Positions 20,248 through 30,355 of a DNA stretch of 64,000 nt are shown here, piece after piece. The stretch is from contig NZ_JALIEC010000007.1 in NCBI RefSeq assembly GCF_022867865.1, positions 124,001-188,000 of the forward strand, written 5' to 3'. Within the stretch, counting starts at the first letter, position 1. Every line of letters starts with the position of its first letter. The notes under the pieces were generated by a model. The model saw nothing but the letters and a program-made list of their open reading frames with translations. It was not told the DNA's origin and did no database searches. The DNA comes from Phaeobacter sp. J2-8. GTDB taxonomy: Bacteria > Pseudomonadota > Alphaproteobacteria > Rhodobacterales > Rhodobacteraceae. A program made the translations under genes and the position numbers.

Positions 20248-21189
20248 TCACTCCGAAAACCTGAAATCTATTTCAATTTGCGCGCCCAGCGCGCTGAAAT
20301 GCCCAAGGATCTTTTGTATGAATTCATGCAACCCAAACCGAAAGATCGCATCAATATCCATATTCAGGAAATCCTGTTCGATACGCGCAACATTTTCGCA
20401 AGATGGCGGATGAATGTCATAATTCTTGGCCAGATAGTCGAGGTTGCCGCGAATCTTGGACACACAAAACCCAAGACTGCGGGGCATGCGCCCATCCAGA
20501 ATCAGGAATTGGGCAATGTCGCGGGGGTGCAGGGTGCTGCCATAGCTCATGCGGAACCCGCCACGGGCCGACACCGACCGCAGGATGGTTTCCCACTGCA
20601 TGTTGTCGATTGACGACCCCACAGACATGACCGATGGCAACAGGACGTAATATTTCACGTCCAGAATGCGCGCGGTGTTGTCCGCCCGTTCCAGAAATGT
20701 GCCGATTCGGGCAAAATCATAGATGTCATTGCGCAGCATCGTGCCATGGGTCGCGCCCCGTACCAATGCCGTTTTCTGCCGAATCGCCCCCAGAACCTGG
20801 GGCAGATCGCGCGCGGGCACCGCCCGGGCAAGAACCGTTTTCGCGTCGATATAGGCGCTGTTGGTTGCCTCCCAGACCTCATGTGTCAGGGCAGTGCGCA
20901 CCAGACGGGCGTTCTGGCGCGCGGCCTTGATCGCCGACAACACCGAAGACGGATTGTCCGGCGACCGCAGCAACCAATCAATTGCGGCTTCTTTGGTGGT
21001 GGTTTCGTGTTTTTCGTCAAAGGCTTCGATGGAACCGGCGGTTTGCAGCACCGATCGCCATTCGGAATCCGTCGCGCCCAGCCGTGTCAGGGCAATGCGT
21101 TCGCCGGTTTCCACCAGCCGTGAAGTATTTTCTGCTCGCTCAAGATAGCGGAACATCCAATATAGACCGTTTGCCGTCTTGCCGAGCAT
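20248..21189 (-). CDS. Alpha-E domain protein (DUF403) of the Anbu operon
   Basis: A 313-residue all-helical protein starting MLGKTANGLYWMFRYLERAENTSRLVE, the hallmark opening of the alpha-E/DUF403 family, with a later 'VQWETILRS'-like helix and 'FLILDGRMPRSLGFCV'. No catalytic residues are known for it. In other genomes it accompanies circularly permuted ATP-grasp proteins, sometimes fused to them, and is thought to be their partner. Its ATG overlaps the stop of the ATP-grasp gene by one base (TGATG). Confidence 0.93.
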   Translation of the reverse strand: MLGKTANGLYWMFRYLERAENTSRLVETGERIALTRLGATDSEWRSVLQTAGSIEAFDEKHETTTKEAAIDWLLRSPDNPSSVLSAIKAARQNARLVRTALTHEVWEATNSAYIDAKTVLARAVPARDLPQVLGAIRQKTALVRGATHGTMLRNDIYDFARIGTFLERADNTARILDVKYYVLLPSVMSVGSSIDNMQWETILRSVSARGGFRMSYGSTLHPRDIAQFLILDGRMPRSLGFCVSKIRGNLDYLAKNYDIHPPSCENVARIEQDFLNMDIDAIFRFGLHEFIQKILGHFSALGAQIEIDFRFSE

Positions 21190-22613
21190 CAGTCCTCCAA
21201 CACCCAGGTGTCCTTGGTTCCGCCGCCCTGCGAGGAATTGACCACCAATGAGCCTTTTTTCAGTGCCACCCGCGTCAATCCACCGGGCGTGATGCGAATG
21301 CCTTCGGGGCTGACCAACACATAGGGCCGCAAATCGACGTGGCGCGGCGCAAGCCCCGCCCGCGAGAAAATCGGCACCGTCGACAACGCCAGGGTGGGCT
21401 GCGCAATGTAATTACCGGGACGCGCAATCAGCTTCTGACGGAATTCCGACAGTTCCCGCTTGCTGGACGTCGGGCCAATCAACATGCCGTAGCCGCCAGA
21501 GCCATGCACCTCTTTGACCACCAGATCCGCAAGGTTGTCGAGCACATAGGCAAGCGAGTCCTTGTCCGAACAGCGCCAGGTCGGCACATTTTCCAACAAA
21601 GGCCGCTCGCCGGTGTAAAACTCAACGATTTCCGGCATATAGCTGTAAATCGCCTTGTCATCGGCAATACCGGTGCCCGGCGCGTTGGCAATGGTGATCC
21701 CGCCGCTGCGATAGACATCCATGATGCCGGGCACGCCCAGCTGGCTTTCGGGATTGAAATTCAGCGGATCAAGGAAATCATCGTCAATCCGGCGATAAAT
21801 CACATCAATCGGCTTGTATCCCTGGGTGGTGCGCATCGCGACGCGACCATCCACAATCTGAAGATCGTGGCCTTCGACCAGCTCGACCCCCATCTGATCC
21901 GCAAGGAACGCATGTTCGTAATAAGCCGAGTTATAGATCCCCGGCGTCAACACCGCGACCGTCGGCGACCCACCCGCCTTGGACGGCGCACAGGCCGCAA
22001 GCGAACGGCGCAAATCCGTCGGATAGCTCTGGACCGGTTGCACGCGGTTTTGCGAAAACAATTCCGGGAACATCCGCAACATCGTCTCGCGGTTTTCCAG
22101 CATATAGCTGACCCCGGACGGCGTGCGGGCGTTGTCCTCCAGCACATAGAACTGATCATCGCCAGTGCGCACCAAATCAATCCCGACAATATGGGTATAG
22201 ATGCCGCCCGGCGGATCGACCCCCATCATCTGGGGCAGAAATGCCTCGTTATTGGCGATCATCTCGATCGGGATACGCCCGGCTTTGATGATTTCCTGAC
22301 CATGATAGATGTCATGCAAAAAGGCGTTGATCGCGCGCACCCGCTGCTCGATGCCACGGCAGAGTCTCTGCCACTCCTGGCCAGCAATAATGCGCGGGAT
22401 GATGTCAAAGGGGATCAACCGTTCTTCCGCCTCGGCCCGGCCGTAGACGTTAAAGGTGATCCCGGTCAGCCGGAACAGCTCTTCCGCTTCTCGCTGCTTC
22501 GCTCGAAGACGCTTGGGGTCTTCGACATCGAACCAGGCGTTGAAATTCCGGTAGGGGCGCCGCAAAACGTCGTCGCGGCCCCACATTTCGTCAAAGGTCG
22601 ATGTGTCATTCAT
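21189..22613 (-). CDS. Circularly permuted ATP-grasp protein (DUF404/DUF407) of the Anbu operon
   Basis: A 474-residue predicted ATP-dependent carboxylate-amine ligase. I chose the ATG at 22613 (MNDTSTFDEMW), not the GTG seven codons upstream. Family stretches are 'ITFNVYGRAEAEERLIPFDIIPRII', 'GVDPPGGIYTHIVGIDLVRTGDDQFYVLEDNARTPSGVSYMLENR' (metal and ATP binding), 'VVKEVHGSGGYGMLIGP' (grasp glycine-rich loop) and 'RHVDLRPYVL'. By family knowledge it may join a peptide or amino acid through an acyl-phosphate. First gene of the four-gene operon. Confidence 0.94.
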   Translation of the reverse strand: MNDTSTFDEMWGRDDVLRRPYRNFNAWFDVEDPKRLRAKQREAEELFRLTGITFNVYGRAEAEERLIPFDIIPRIIAGQEWQRLCRGIEQRVRAINAFLHDIYHGQEIIKAGRIPIEMIANNEAFLPQMMGVDPPGGIYTHIVGIDLVRTGDDQFYVLEDNARTPSGVSYMLENRETMLRMFPELFSQNRVQPVQSYPTDLRRSLAACAPSKAGGSPTVAVLTPGIYNSAYYEHAFLADQMGVELVEGHDLQIVDGRVAMRTTQGYKPIDVIYRRIDDDFLDPLNFNPESQLGVPGIMDVYRSGGITIANAPGTGIADDKAIYSYMPEIVEFYTGERPLLENVPTWRCSDKDSLAYVLDNLADLVVKEVHGSGGYGMLIGPTSSKRELSEFRQKLIARPGNYIAQPTLALSTVPIFSRAGLAPRHVDLRPYVLVSPEGIRITPGGLTRVALKKGSLVVNSSQGGGTKDTWVLED

Positions 22614-23078
22614 GGTTATGACCCTAGCCGCCACAATCCGGCCTGTCTTGTGCTTGTTTCACACCGACAGGCCAATTTGACGGTTTTATCCAAAAATTTC
22701 AGGGGACTTATCCGCATCTGCCTTTTTTTTTGGCAGGCTTCGCGGCAAAAAACACCCCCGACGAAAGTCGTCCTCATCGCGGCGCAAGTTCAGTGAAGTG
22801 TCAAGGGGTTGGCCGATTATTTCCGCCCTTCAAAGCGCCGCGATTCGCGGTTCTGCGCTGCTGGCCCATTGATACGAGCGCCCGGGAAAATTCAATCGAA
22901 TTTGAAAAGTTTACGTTTGATTAACCTTGAAACGCAAAAATCCAAAAGCTCTGATAGTGCGCGCCGGAACCAACACGCCAAATCACGGCACATTATGAAG
23001 CAGGGTGAATCAAGGCGCGGAAAAGATTTGCATCGTATCCGCGGCAACCGGAATGATCGTTAGGTATGGGATCGCTTT
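22614..23078. promoter_or_regulatory. Divergent intergenic region upstream of the Anbu operon and SGNH gene
   Basis: These 465 bases lie between divergently transcribed genes and should hold promoters for both. It contains a run of nine T at about 22723-22731 and an AT-rich stretch at about 22885-22960. There a weak plus-strand pair (TTGAAA, then TGATAG 19 bases on) is seen, but the spacing is poor. I see no supported gene in it. Confidence 0.4.
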
Positions 23079-24520
23079 ATGCCGTCACAGGTTAATCATT
23101 ACATTCTCGGCAACTCCCTGATCAATCACACAGGTGGGCTGCACACCAATGTTCCGCATTGGGTGGATTACTTTGCCGATGCGGCTGGGCATGGTTATGC
23201 GGTCAATGGCAGTTTCGGTTTCCTGCGCCAATTCGCCGAGGCCGACGGCGCACAATCGGGCTGGGGTTTCGCCGGCGTCAATTCCGCCTGGAATGCCGAT
23301 GACACCGCATTTGAAGATGTCGACTTTGATGTCATTACCATTGCCCCGGCAAATTTCATTCAGGATCAGTCACCTGATGCCAATTACTATGGCGATGACA
23401 TTTCGCCACTTGCGGCAACCCAGGAAATCGTCGCCGACCTGACCACTGCCCAGCCGGGTGCAGAGGTTTTCATCTATCAGGGCTGGGCCGACATGGCCTA
23501 TTTCACCGATGATCTGGGCGCGGCAGACAGCATTATCGAAGAGTATTACGCCTATAACCAAGGGGCCTATCTGGATTGGTACGACACGCTGGCAGATGGG
23601 ATCAATGACGCCGACCCCGATGCCAATGTCACGGTCCTGCCGGTGGGGTCGATCCTGTCGGAATTGCTGCAAGAGGACGGTGTTCTTGGGGATTTGTCGA
23701 TTGCGGATCTCTATGTCGATTCAGCGCCGCACGGCACGGAAACGCTCTATTATCTGGCCGGAATGGTGCAATACACCGCGCTTTACGGCGAACCTGTGCC
23801 CACGGATATTGCGCCGCCCGAGGGAATCGATCCCCGCGTGATCGCCCGCATGGACGACATCAACGACGTGGTGGTGGCCGAATTGCAGAGCGCCGGGTTC
23901 GACATTGTCTCTACGCCCGAATCAGAGCCACAGGCAGATGAGACAGCCCCAGACGACACCGCCGAAGCCGAACCGGATCAAGAGACCGACCCCACCGCAA
24001 CGCCAAATCCGCAGCCCGCACCCGATTCTGCGCCCGACTCCGTGGCCGAGCCGGACACATCGCCAGAAGACGACACAGAAACCACACCGGACCAAAGCTC
24101 TGAGCCGGACACGCCAAAGACTGAGACTGAGACTGAGACTGAGACTGAGACTGAGACTGAGACTGAGACTGAGACTGAGACTGAGACTGAGACTGAGACT
24201 GAGACTGATCACGAAACCGACGTCACGTCGTCGTCCAAGTCGAAATTCTTTGCCGCATTGTCGGGCCTGATGTCCAAATCCGAAGCCACCGAACCAACAC
24301 CCGAGGCGCAAGTCCCTGACGAACAGGACAGCCCCCCGGACACCATACCAGAGCCGGCCCCGGCGAAGTCTGACCCGACCGAGCAGGGCCAAACCAGCGA
24401 CGAAAGCGGCGCCTTCTCGGACCTGCTGGACTTTCTTATGGCCAACGCAGTCCCCCCAAGGAAGGCGAGACCGATGACACCCCCGAGGCCGAAGAAGAAG
24501 ATGCGGATTTCCTGTTTTGA
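23079..24520 (+). CDS. SGNH-hydrolase-like protein with acidic Thr-Glu repeat tail (frameshifted)
   Basis: The N-terminal domain (about residues 1-245) resembles SGNH/GDSL hydrolases: block I 'YILGNSL' with Ser13, an N-containing strand '[10 protein letters not shown]', and block V '[16 protein letters not shown]' with D214 and H218. No signal peptide is present. A Pro/Glu/Asp-rich linker and about 15 Thr-Glu dipeptides follow, encoded by a hexanucleotide repeat. At 24453-24458 one C appears to be missing from a C-run. Restoring it continues the acidic tail (…[21 protein letters not shown]) to a TGA at 24520, giving 480 residues. As written, the frame reads on into rimP. The substrate is unknown. 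Confidence 0.75.
24121..24208 (+). repeat. Hexanucleotide tandem repeat (CTGAGA)n
   Basis: About 14.7 perfect copies of CTGAGA run from 24121 to 24208, coding for alternating Thr and Glu. Because the unit is six bases, gain or loss of copies changes tail length by two residues without shifting frame. Confidence 0.97.
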
Positions 24521-24677
24521 CGCAAAGCCGCGCCTAGCCCCTTGCGTCAAGCGGTGTCAAAGCGTATATGCCCCATTAATAGCGGCGCGTCGGGCCAGAC
24601 CTGAAGCACCACCGGGAAATTTCGACGGGCCGCGCGCCCGTTTTTTTGTGCCCGATGGCAGGACCCACAGGACCCGC

Positions 24678-25295
24678 ATGAGTGACATTTTGTCCAATAC
24701 ACTGATCGCCAAAGCCGCGATTGACCGCCGCCTCGCCGAGATCATCAGCCCGGTGATCGAGGATATGGGATTCGAACTGGTTCGGATTCGCCTGATGAGC
24801 GGCAAAACCCAAACGCTGCAAATCATGGCCGAACGCCCGACCGGCGGCATCGAGGTCGATGAATGCGCCGATATTTCGACTGCGATCAGCGCGGTTCTGG
24901 ATGTCGAAGACCCGATTCTCGATTCCTATGCGCTTGAGGTCTCAAGCCCCGGCATCGACCGCCCGCTGACCCGGCTGAAGGATTTTGAAACCTACGAAGG
25001 CTGGGAGGCCAAGCTTGAAACCTCCGAGCTGATTGACGGTCGCCGCCGCTTCAAGGGTGAGCTGGCCGGCGTCGAAGGCGACGAGGTTCTGGTGAATGTC
25101 GAAGGCTCGTCCGAGGGCGAGGATACCGTGACACTTGGCCTGAAATTCGATTGGCTGAGCGATGCCAAACTTTTGCTGACCGACGATCTGATCCGCGAAA
25201 TGCTGCGCCAGCGCAAAGCCGCCGGTGACGACGGCGCCGCCGACGAGACCAAATTTGACGATATCGAGACCGACGAGTCTCGCGAAGGGGAGTAA
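24678..25295 (+). CDS. rimP: Ribosome maturation factor RimP
   Basis: RimP is needed for 30S subunit maturation. The ATG at 24678 opens [31 protein letters not shown], the expected N-terminus, giving 205 residues. '[34 protein letters not shown]' and '[20 protein letters not shown]' are the RimP signature. The acidic C-terminus is lineage-typical. The frame is open upstream only because of the indel in the preceding gene, so a fusion is not real. It leads the classic rimP-nusA-ylxR-infB operon, with nusA after 5 bases. Confidence 0.97.
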   Translation: MSDILSNTLIAKAAIDRRLAEIISPVIEDMGFELVRIRLMSGKTQTLQIMAERPTGGIEVDECADISTAISAVLDVEDPILDSYALEVSSPGIDRPLTRLKDFETYEGWEAKLETSELIDGRRRFKGELAGVEGDEVLVNVEGSSEGEDTVTLGLKFDWLSDAKLLLTDDLIREMLRQRKAAGDDGAADETKFDDIETDESREGE

Positions 25296-25300
25296 TACTC

Positions 25301-26935
25301 ATGGCAATCACCTCAGCCAACCAGCTTGAGCTGCTGCAAACCGCCGAAGCGGTGGCGCGCGAAAAGATGATCGACCCCGGTCTGGTCGTCGAAGCGATGG
25401 AAGAATCCCTCGCCCGGGCCGCCAAGTCGCGCTACGGCAGCGAAATGGACATCCGCGTCCATATCGACCGCAAGACCGGTCGCGCCACATTCACCCGTGT
25501 GCGCACCGTGGTCGAAGAAGAAGAGCTGGAAAACTATCAGGCTGAGATGACCGTCACTCAGGCCAAACAATATATGGCCGATCCCAAGGTAGGCGAGCAA
25601 TTCGTCGAAGAAGTGCCGCCGGTCGAAATGGGCCGGATCGCCGCGCAATCCGCCAAGCAGGTGATCCTGCAAAAGGTGCGCGAAGCGGAACGTGACCGTC
25701 AGTACGAAGAATTCAAGGACCGCGCCGGCACCATCATCAACGGTCAGGTCAAGCGCGAAGAATACGGCAATGTCATCGTCGACGTGGGCCGGGGCGAAGC
25801 AATCCTGCGCCGCAACGAAAAGATCGGCCGCGAAAGCTATCGCCCGAACGACCGCATCCGCTGTTTCATCAAGGACGTGCGCCGCGAGGCCCGCGGCCCG
25901 CAGATCTTCCTGTCGCGGACCGCGCCGGAATTCATGGCCGAATTGTTCAAGATGGAAGTGCCGGAAATCTATGACGGCATCATCGAGATCAAGGCCGTGG
26001 CCCGTGATCCGGGCTCGCGCGCGAAAATCGCCGTGATTTCCTATGACGGCTCGATTGACCCGGTCGGTGCCTGCGTTGGTATGCGCGGCAGCCGGGTTCA
26101 GGCGGTGGTGAACGAGCTTCAGGGCGAAAAGATCGACATCATCCCCTGGAACGAAGATCAGCCGACCTTCCTTGTGAACGCGCTGCAACCGGCAGAAGTG
26201 ACCAAGGTTGTTCTGGACGAAGAAGCCGAGCGCATCGAAGTTGTGGTGCCCGACGAACAGCTGAGCCTCGCCATCGGGCGTCGCGGCCAGAACGTGCGGC
26301 TTGCCTCGCAGCTGACCGGTCTTGATATCGACATCATGACCGAGGAAGAAGAATCCAAACGTCGTCAGGCCGAATTCGAAGCCCGCACCAAATTGTTCAT
26401 GGACAACCTGGATCTGGACGAATTCTTTGCCCAGCTCCTGGTCTCGGAAGGGTTCACCAACCTCGAAGAAGTGGCCTATGTCGAAGTTGACGAACTTCTG
26501 GTGATTGATGGCGTCGACGAAGACACCGCATCGGAACTGCAAACCCGTGCCCGTGAGTTCCTGGAAGAACAGGCCCGCAAGGCGCTGGAAACAGCCCGCG
26601 AACTGGGTGCCGAAGACAGCCTTATTGACTTTGAGGGTCTGACACCCCAAATGGTTGAAGTTCTGGCCAAGGACGGCATTAAGACGCTGGAAGATTTTGC
26701 AACCTGTGCCGATTGGGAATTGGCCGGCGGCTGGACCACCGATAACGGTGAACGGGTCAAGGATGACGGCCTGCTGGAACCATTTGATATGTCGCTGGAA
26801 GAAGCCCAGGCGCTGGTGATGACCGCCAAAATCGAATTGGGTTGGGTTGATCCGGCTGAGCTGGAAACCACAGAAGACGACGCAGAAGAAACTGACGAAG
26901 CGGATGCTGACGTGGCGGAGGAGGCCCGGGACTAA
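25301..26935 (+). CDS. nusA: Transcription termination/antitermination protein NusA
   Basis: NusA binds RNA polymerase and modulates pausing, termination and antitermination. In order: N-terminal RNAP-binding domain (1-125), S1 domain (about 135-200, 'GQVKREEYGNVIVDVGRGEAILRRNEKI'), two KH domains ('DPVGACVGMRGSRVQAVVNELQGEKIDI' and 'LAIGRRGQNVRLASQLTGLDIDI'), and two acidic C-terminal helical repeats (about 365-520). 544 residues, normal for alphaproteobacteria. Five bases after rimP. Confidence 0.98.
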   Translation: MAITSANQLELLQTAEAVAREKMIDPGLVVEAMEESLARAAKSRYGSEMDIRVHIDRKTGRATFTRVRTVVEEEELENYQAEMTVTQAKQYMADPKVGEQFVEEVPPVEMGRIAAQSAKQVILQKVREAERDRQYEEFKDRAGTIINGQVKREEYGNVIVDVGRGEAILRRNEKIGRESYRPNDRIRCFIKDVRREARGPQIFLSRTAPEFMAELFKMEVPEIYDGIIEIKAVARDPGSRAKIAVISYDGSIDPVGACVGMRGSRVQAVVNELQGEKIDIIPWNEDQPTFLVNALQPAEVTKVVLDEEAERIEVVVPDEQLSLAIGRRGQNVRLASQLTGLDIDIMTEEEESKRRQAEFEARTKLFMDNLDLDEFFAQLLVSEGFTNLEEVAYVEVDELLVIDGVDEDTASELQTRAREFLEEQARKALETARELGAEDSLIDFEGLTPQMVEVLAKDGIKTLEDFATCADWELAGGWTTDNGERVKDDGLLEPFDMSLEEAQALVMTAKIELGWVDPAELETTEDDAEETDEADADVAEEARD

Positions 26936-26959
26936 AGGTCCAGGGCGCGAGAACCGAAC

Positions 26960-27621
26960 ATGACCAGTGACGCCGACAAGGTAGATAAGGTACAAGACTC
27001 TAAGAGTCGGAGCAGGACACCGGGACCACCGGGCCGAAACGCAAATGCATCGCCACCGGCGAGGTGCGGCCAAAGGCCGAGATGATCCGTTTTGTGGTCG
27101 GCCCCGAGGCCCAGGTGGTGCCCGATATTCTGGGGCGTTTGCCCGGGCGTGGTATTTGGGTTCTGGCAACGCGCGCCGCCGTGACAAAAGCGGCGGACAA
27201 AAAGCTGTTTTCGCGCAGCGCCAAGCAACCGGTTCAGGTGCCGGACGGTCTGGTACAGGAAGTGGAACGCCAGCTTGCGCGCCGTGTGGTCGATTTGATC
27301 TCACTGGCCCGCAAGGGCGGCGGCGCGGTAGCAGGCTATGAAAAGGTCAAGGACTGGCTGATGAAAGACGAGGCCGAGGTTCTGATCCAGGCAAGTGACG
27401 GATCGGAACGCGGCAAGACCAAACTGAGCACACCCTATGGTGGCAGCTATATCGGCTGGCTCACGGCGGGTGAGTTAGGATTGGCTTTTGGACGACAAAC
27501 TGTGATACATGGCGCGCTCGCGTCTGGTGGACTCACGGAACGTGTAGTAGAGGAAGCCGCAAGATTAAAAAATTTGCGCGTGAATGACGACGGTGGCAGC
27601 GGCCGCCGGAAAGGAAAATAG
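26960..27621 (+). CDS. DUF448 (YlxR)-L7Ae RNA-binding protein (frameshift near N-terminus)
   Basis: A two-domain nucleic-acid-binding protein of the nusA-infB operon. The DUF448 motif 'KRKCIATGEVRPKAEMIRFVVGP' starts at about 27037, and an L7Ae-like domain follows ('DLISLARKGGGAVAGYEKVKDWLMK'). An ATG at 26960 (MTSDADKVDKVQDSK) is in a different frame. Adding one G at about 27004 joins it cleanly to ESEQDTGTTGPKRKC, giving 220 residues, since the upstream frame of the domain ends at a TAA at 27001. The only in-frame alternative start is a GTG at 27064, which would cut through the conserved motif. Probably a sequencing indel. Confidence 0.85.
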
Positions 27622-27627
27622 AGCTTT

Positions 27628-30113
27628 ATGAGCGATAATGACGGCAAAAAGACCCTTGGTGTGCGTAGCGGCCCCCGTGCGGGAAATGTGAAGCAGAGCT
27701 TCAGCCATGGCCGGACCAAGAACGTCGTGGTGGAAACCAAGCGTAAGCGCGTTGTCGTGCCCAAACCCGGCGCAGCCAAACCCGCAGCGGTGGGTGCAGG
27801 CGGCGGTGCGGGTCCGGGCAGACGCCCGGCCGGGATCACCGATGCCGAAATGGAACGTCGGCTGAAGGCGGTTCAGGCCGCCAAGGCCCGCGAAGGCGAA
27901 GAAGCCGCGCAGCGCGCAGCAGCCGAAAAGGCCCGCGCAGAAGAGCGTGAGCGCCGCCGCGCCGAAGCCGAGGCCAAGGAAGCCGAGCAACGCGAGGCCG
28001 AAGCCAAAGCCAAGGCGAAAGCCGAGGAAGAAGAGCGCAAGCGCCGCGAATCCGAAGAGGCCGCCAAGGCCGCGGCCAAACAGGCTGCTGACCCCTCCCC
28101 TGCCCCTGACGATGCCCGCGCCAAAGTTGCCCCCGCCAAAAAGGTGGAGCAGCGCGCGCCTGACAAAGATCAAGACCGTCAGAACCGCAACAAGAACCGC
28201 GGCGACAACAGCCGTCGCTCCGGCAAGCTGACCGTGAACCAGGCATTGACTGGTGGCGAAGGCGGACGGCAGCGGTCGATGGCTGCCATGAAACGCAAAC
28301 AGGAACGCGCACGTCAAAAGGCGATGGGCGGTCAGGTCGAGCGTGAAAAGGTTGTGCGCGAAGTCAAACTGCCGGAAACCATTGTGGTATCCGAATTGGC
28401 GAACCGCATGGCGGAACGTGTGGCTGACGTGGTCAAATCGCTCATGAATATGGGCATGATGGTCACCCAGAACCAACCTCTGGACGCCGACACAGCCGAG
28501 TTGATCATCGAAGAATTCGGCCACAAGATGGTCCGGGTCTCTGATGCTGACGTCGAAGACGTGATCAAGGAAGTGGAAGACAAGGAAGAAGACCTGAAAG
28601 GTCGTCCGCCTGTCATCACCATCATGGGCCACGTCGACCACGGCAAAACCTCGCTTCTGGATGCGATCCGCAACACCAAAGTGGTGTCGGGCGAAGCGGC
28701 GGGATCACCCAGCATATCGGCGCCTATCAGGTCGAAACAAAGGACGGCGCAATTCTGTCGTTCCTCGACACACCGGGTCACGCGGCCTTTACCTCGATGC
28801 GGTCACGCGGGGCCCAGGTGACGGATATTGTTGTGCTGGTGGTTGCGGCGGATGACGCCGTGATGCCGCAGACGATCGAGGCGATCAACCACGCCAAAGC
28901 TGCCGAAGTTCCGATGATTGTCGCAATCAACAAATGTGACAGACCTGCTGCGAACCCGGACAAGGTGCGCACCGATCTGCTGCAACACGAAGTGATTGTC
29001 GAAAAGCTTTCGGGTGACGTGCAGGACATCGAAGTCTCGGCCATCACTGGCCAGGGCCTGCCTGAATTGCTTGAGGCCATCGCGCTTCAAGCTGAAATTC
29101 TGGAACTGAAAGCCAACCCTGATCGCGCTGCCATGGGTGCCGTGATCGAGGCCCAGCTGGATGTGGGCCGCGGCCCTGTCGCAACGGTTCTGGTCCAGAA
29201 CGGGACGCTGAAACAGGGCGATATCTTCGTCGTGGGCGAACAATGGGGCAAGGTCCGCGCGCTGATCAGCGACACGGGCGACCGCATTACCGAAGCCGGA
29301 CCATCGGTCCCGGTCGAGGTTTTGGGCCTGAATGGCACACCCGAAGCCGGTGACGTTCTGAACGTTGTCAGCACCGAATCGCAAGCGCGTGAAATCGCGT
29401 CCTACCGCGAGCAAGCGGCCAAGGACAAACGTGCAGCGGCCGGTGCGGCCACCACGCTGGATCAGCTTTTGGCCAAGGCCAAGGAAGACGAAAACGTCTC
29501 CGAGCTGCCGATTCTGGTCAAAGCCGATGTGCAGGGGTCTGCCGAGGCCATCGTTCAGGCGATGGAAAAGATCGGCAACGAAGAGGTGCGCGTGCGCGTG
29601 CTGCACTATGGTGTGGGTGCGATCACCGAAAGCGACATCGGCCTGGCCGAAGCGTCCGGCGCGCCGGTTCTGGGCTTTAACGTCCGGGCCAATGCATCGG
29701 CCCGCAACACCGCCAACCAGAAGGGCGTGGAAATCCGCTACTACAGCGTGATCTATGACCTTGTGGACGATGTAAAAGCTGCGGCATCGGGTCTGTTGTC
29801 GGCAGAGGTTCGCGAAAACTTCATCGGCTATGCCAAGATCAAAGAGGTCTTCAAGGTCTCCAACGTCGGCAAGGTCGCGGGTTGTCTGGTCACCGAAGGG
29901 GTGGCACGCCGCTCCGCCGGGGTACGCCTGCTGCGCGACGATGTGGTGATCCACGAAGGGACGCTGAAAACGCTGAAGCGCTTCAAGGACGAGGTTGCCG
30001 AAGTGCAATCCGGCCAGGAATGCGGCATGGCGTTTGAGAACTATGATGATGTCCGCGCCGATGACGTTATCGAAATCTTTGAACGCACCGAGGTCGAGCG
30101 CCAGCTCGATTAA
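27628..30113 (+). CDS. infB: Translation initiation factor IF-2 (single-base frameshift)
   Basis: IF-2 is the GTPase that delivers initiator tRNA to the ribosome. In order: a long charged Ala/Glu/Lys-rich N-terminal region (about 1-200), the IF2_N helix region, the G domain starting '[20 protein letters not shown]', then domains II and IV ('[14 protein letters not shown]', '[32 protein letters not shown]'). The frame breaks in the G domain at 28698-28699: GAAGCGGCGGG should read GAAGCGGGCGGG, giving [16 protein letters not shown]. Repaired length is 828 residues. The gene is essential, so the missing G is almost certainly a sequence error. Confidence 0.95.
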
Positions 30114-30173
30114 TCGACCCAATCTGCGTTTACATCCGACCCCCGCGACATGCGGGGGAAAATGGAAACATTT

Positions 30174-30216
30174 AGCGGCCCGAAATCCTGGATTTCGGGC
30201 CGCTTTTCTTTGTGGT
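30174..30216 (+). terminator. Rho-independent terminator after infB
   Basis: GCGGCCCGAAATC-CTG-GATTTCGGGCCGC is a perfect 13-bp stem followed by TTTTCTTTG. It closes the rimP-nusA-infB operon. Confidence 0.92.
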
Positions 30217-30260
30217 CAGGTTCTTGCCCGCGAACATTGTTCGAGAGAAAGACATGAAAA

Positions 30261-30284
30261 AGGGGCAGATTGCTCTGCCCCTTC
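30261..30284. terminator. Hairpin, probable terminator for the minus-strand small ORF
   Basis: AAGGGGCAGA-TTGC-TCTGCCCCTT is a perfect 10-bp stem. On the minus strand it follows the small ORF at 30356-30493 and is trailed by TTTTTCATG, consistent with termination in that direction; on the plus strand CCTCGTTTT follows. Confidence 0.7.
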
Positions 30285-30355
30285 CTCGTTTTGCGCGGTG
30301 AATTTTGCGTGGTGAGTGTCGCGCAATAAATTCGGTATTCTTGCGTTTCCGCGGT

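Noticed and set aside
24121-24208. Hexanucleotide repeat as an on/off phase-variation switch
   Set aside because: The unit is six bases, so copy changes keep the reading frame; only tail length changes.
25313-27304. A 663-codon frame on the minus strand opposite nusA
   Set aside because: Antisense shadow of nusA; no domain or plausible start context.
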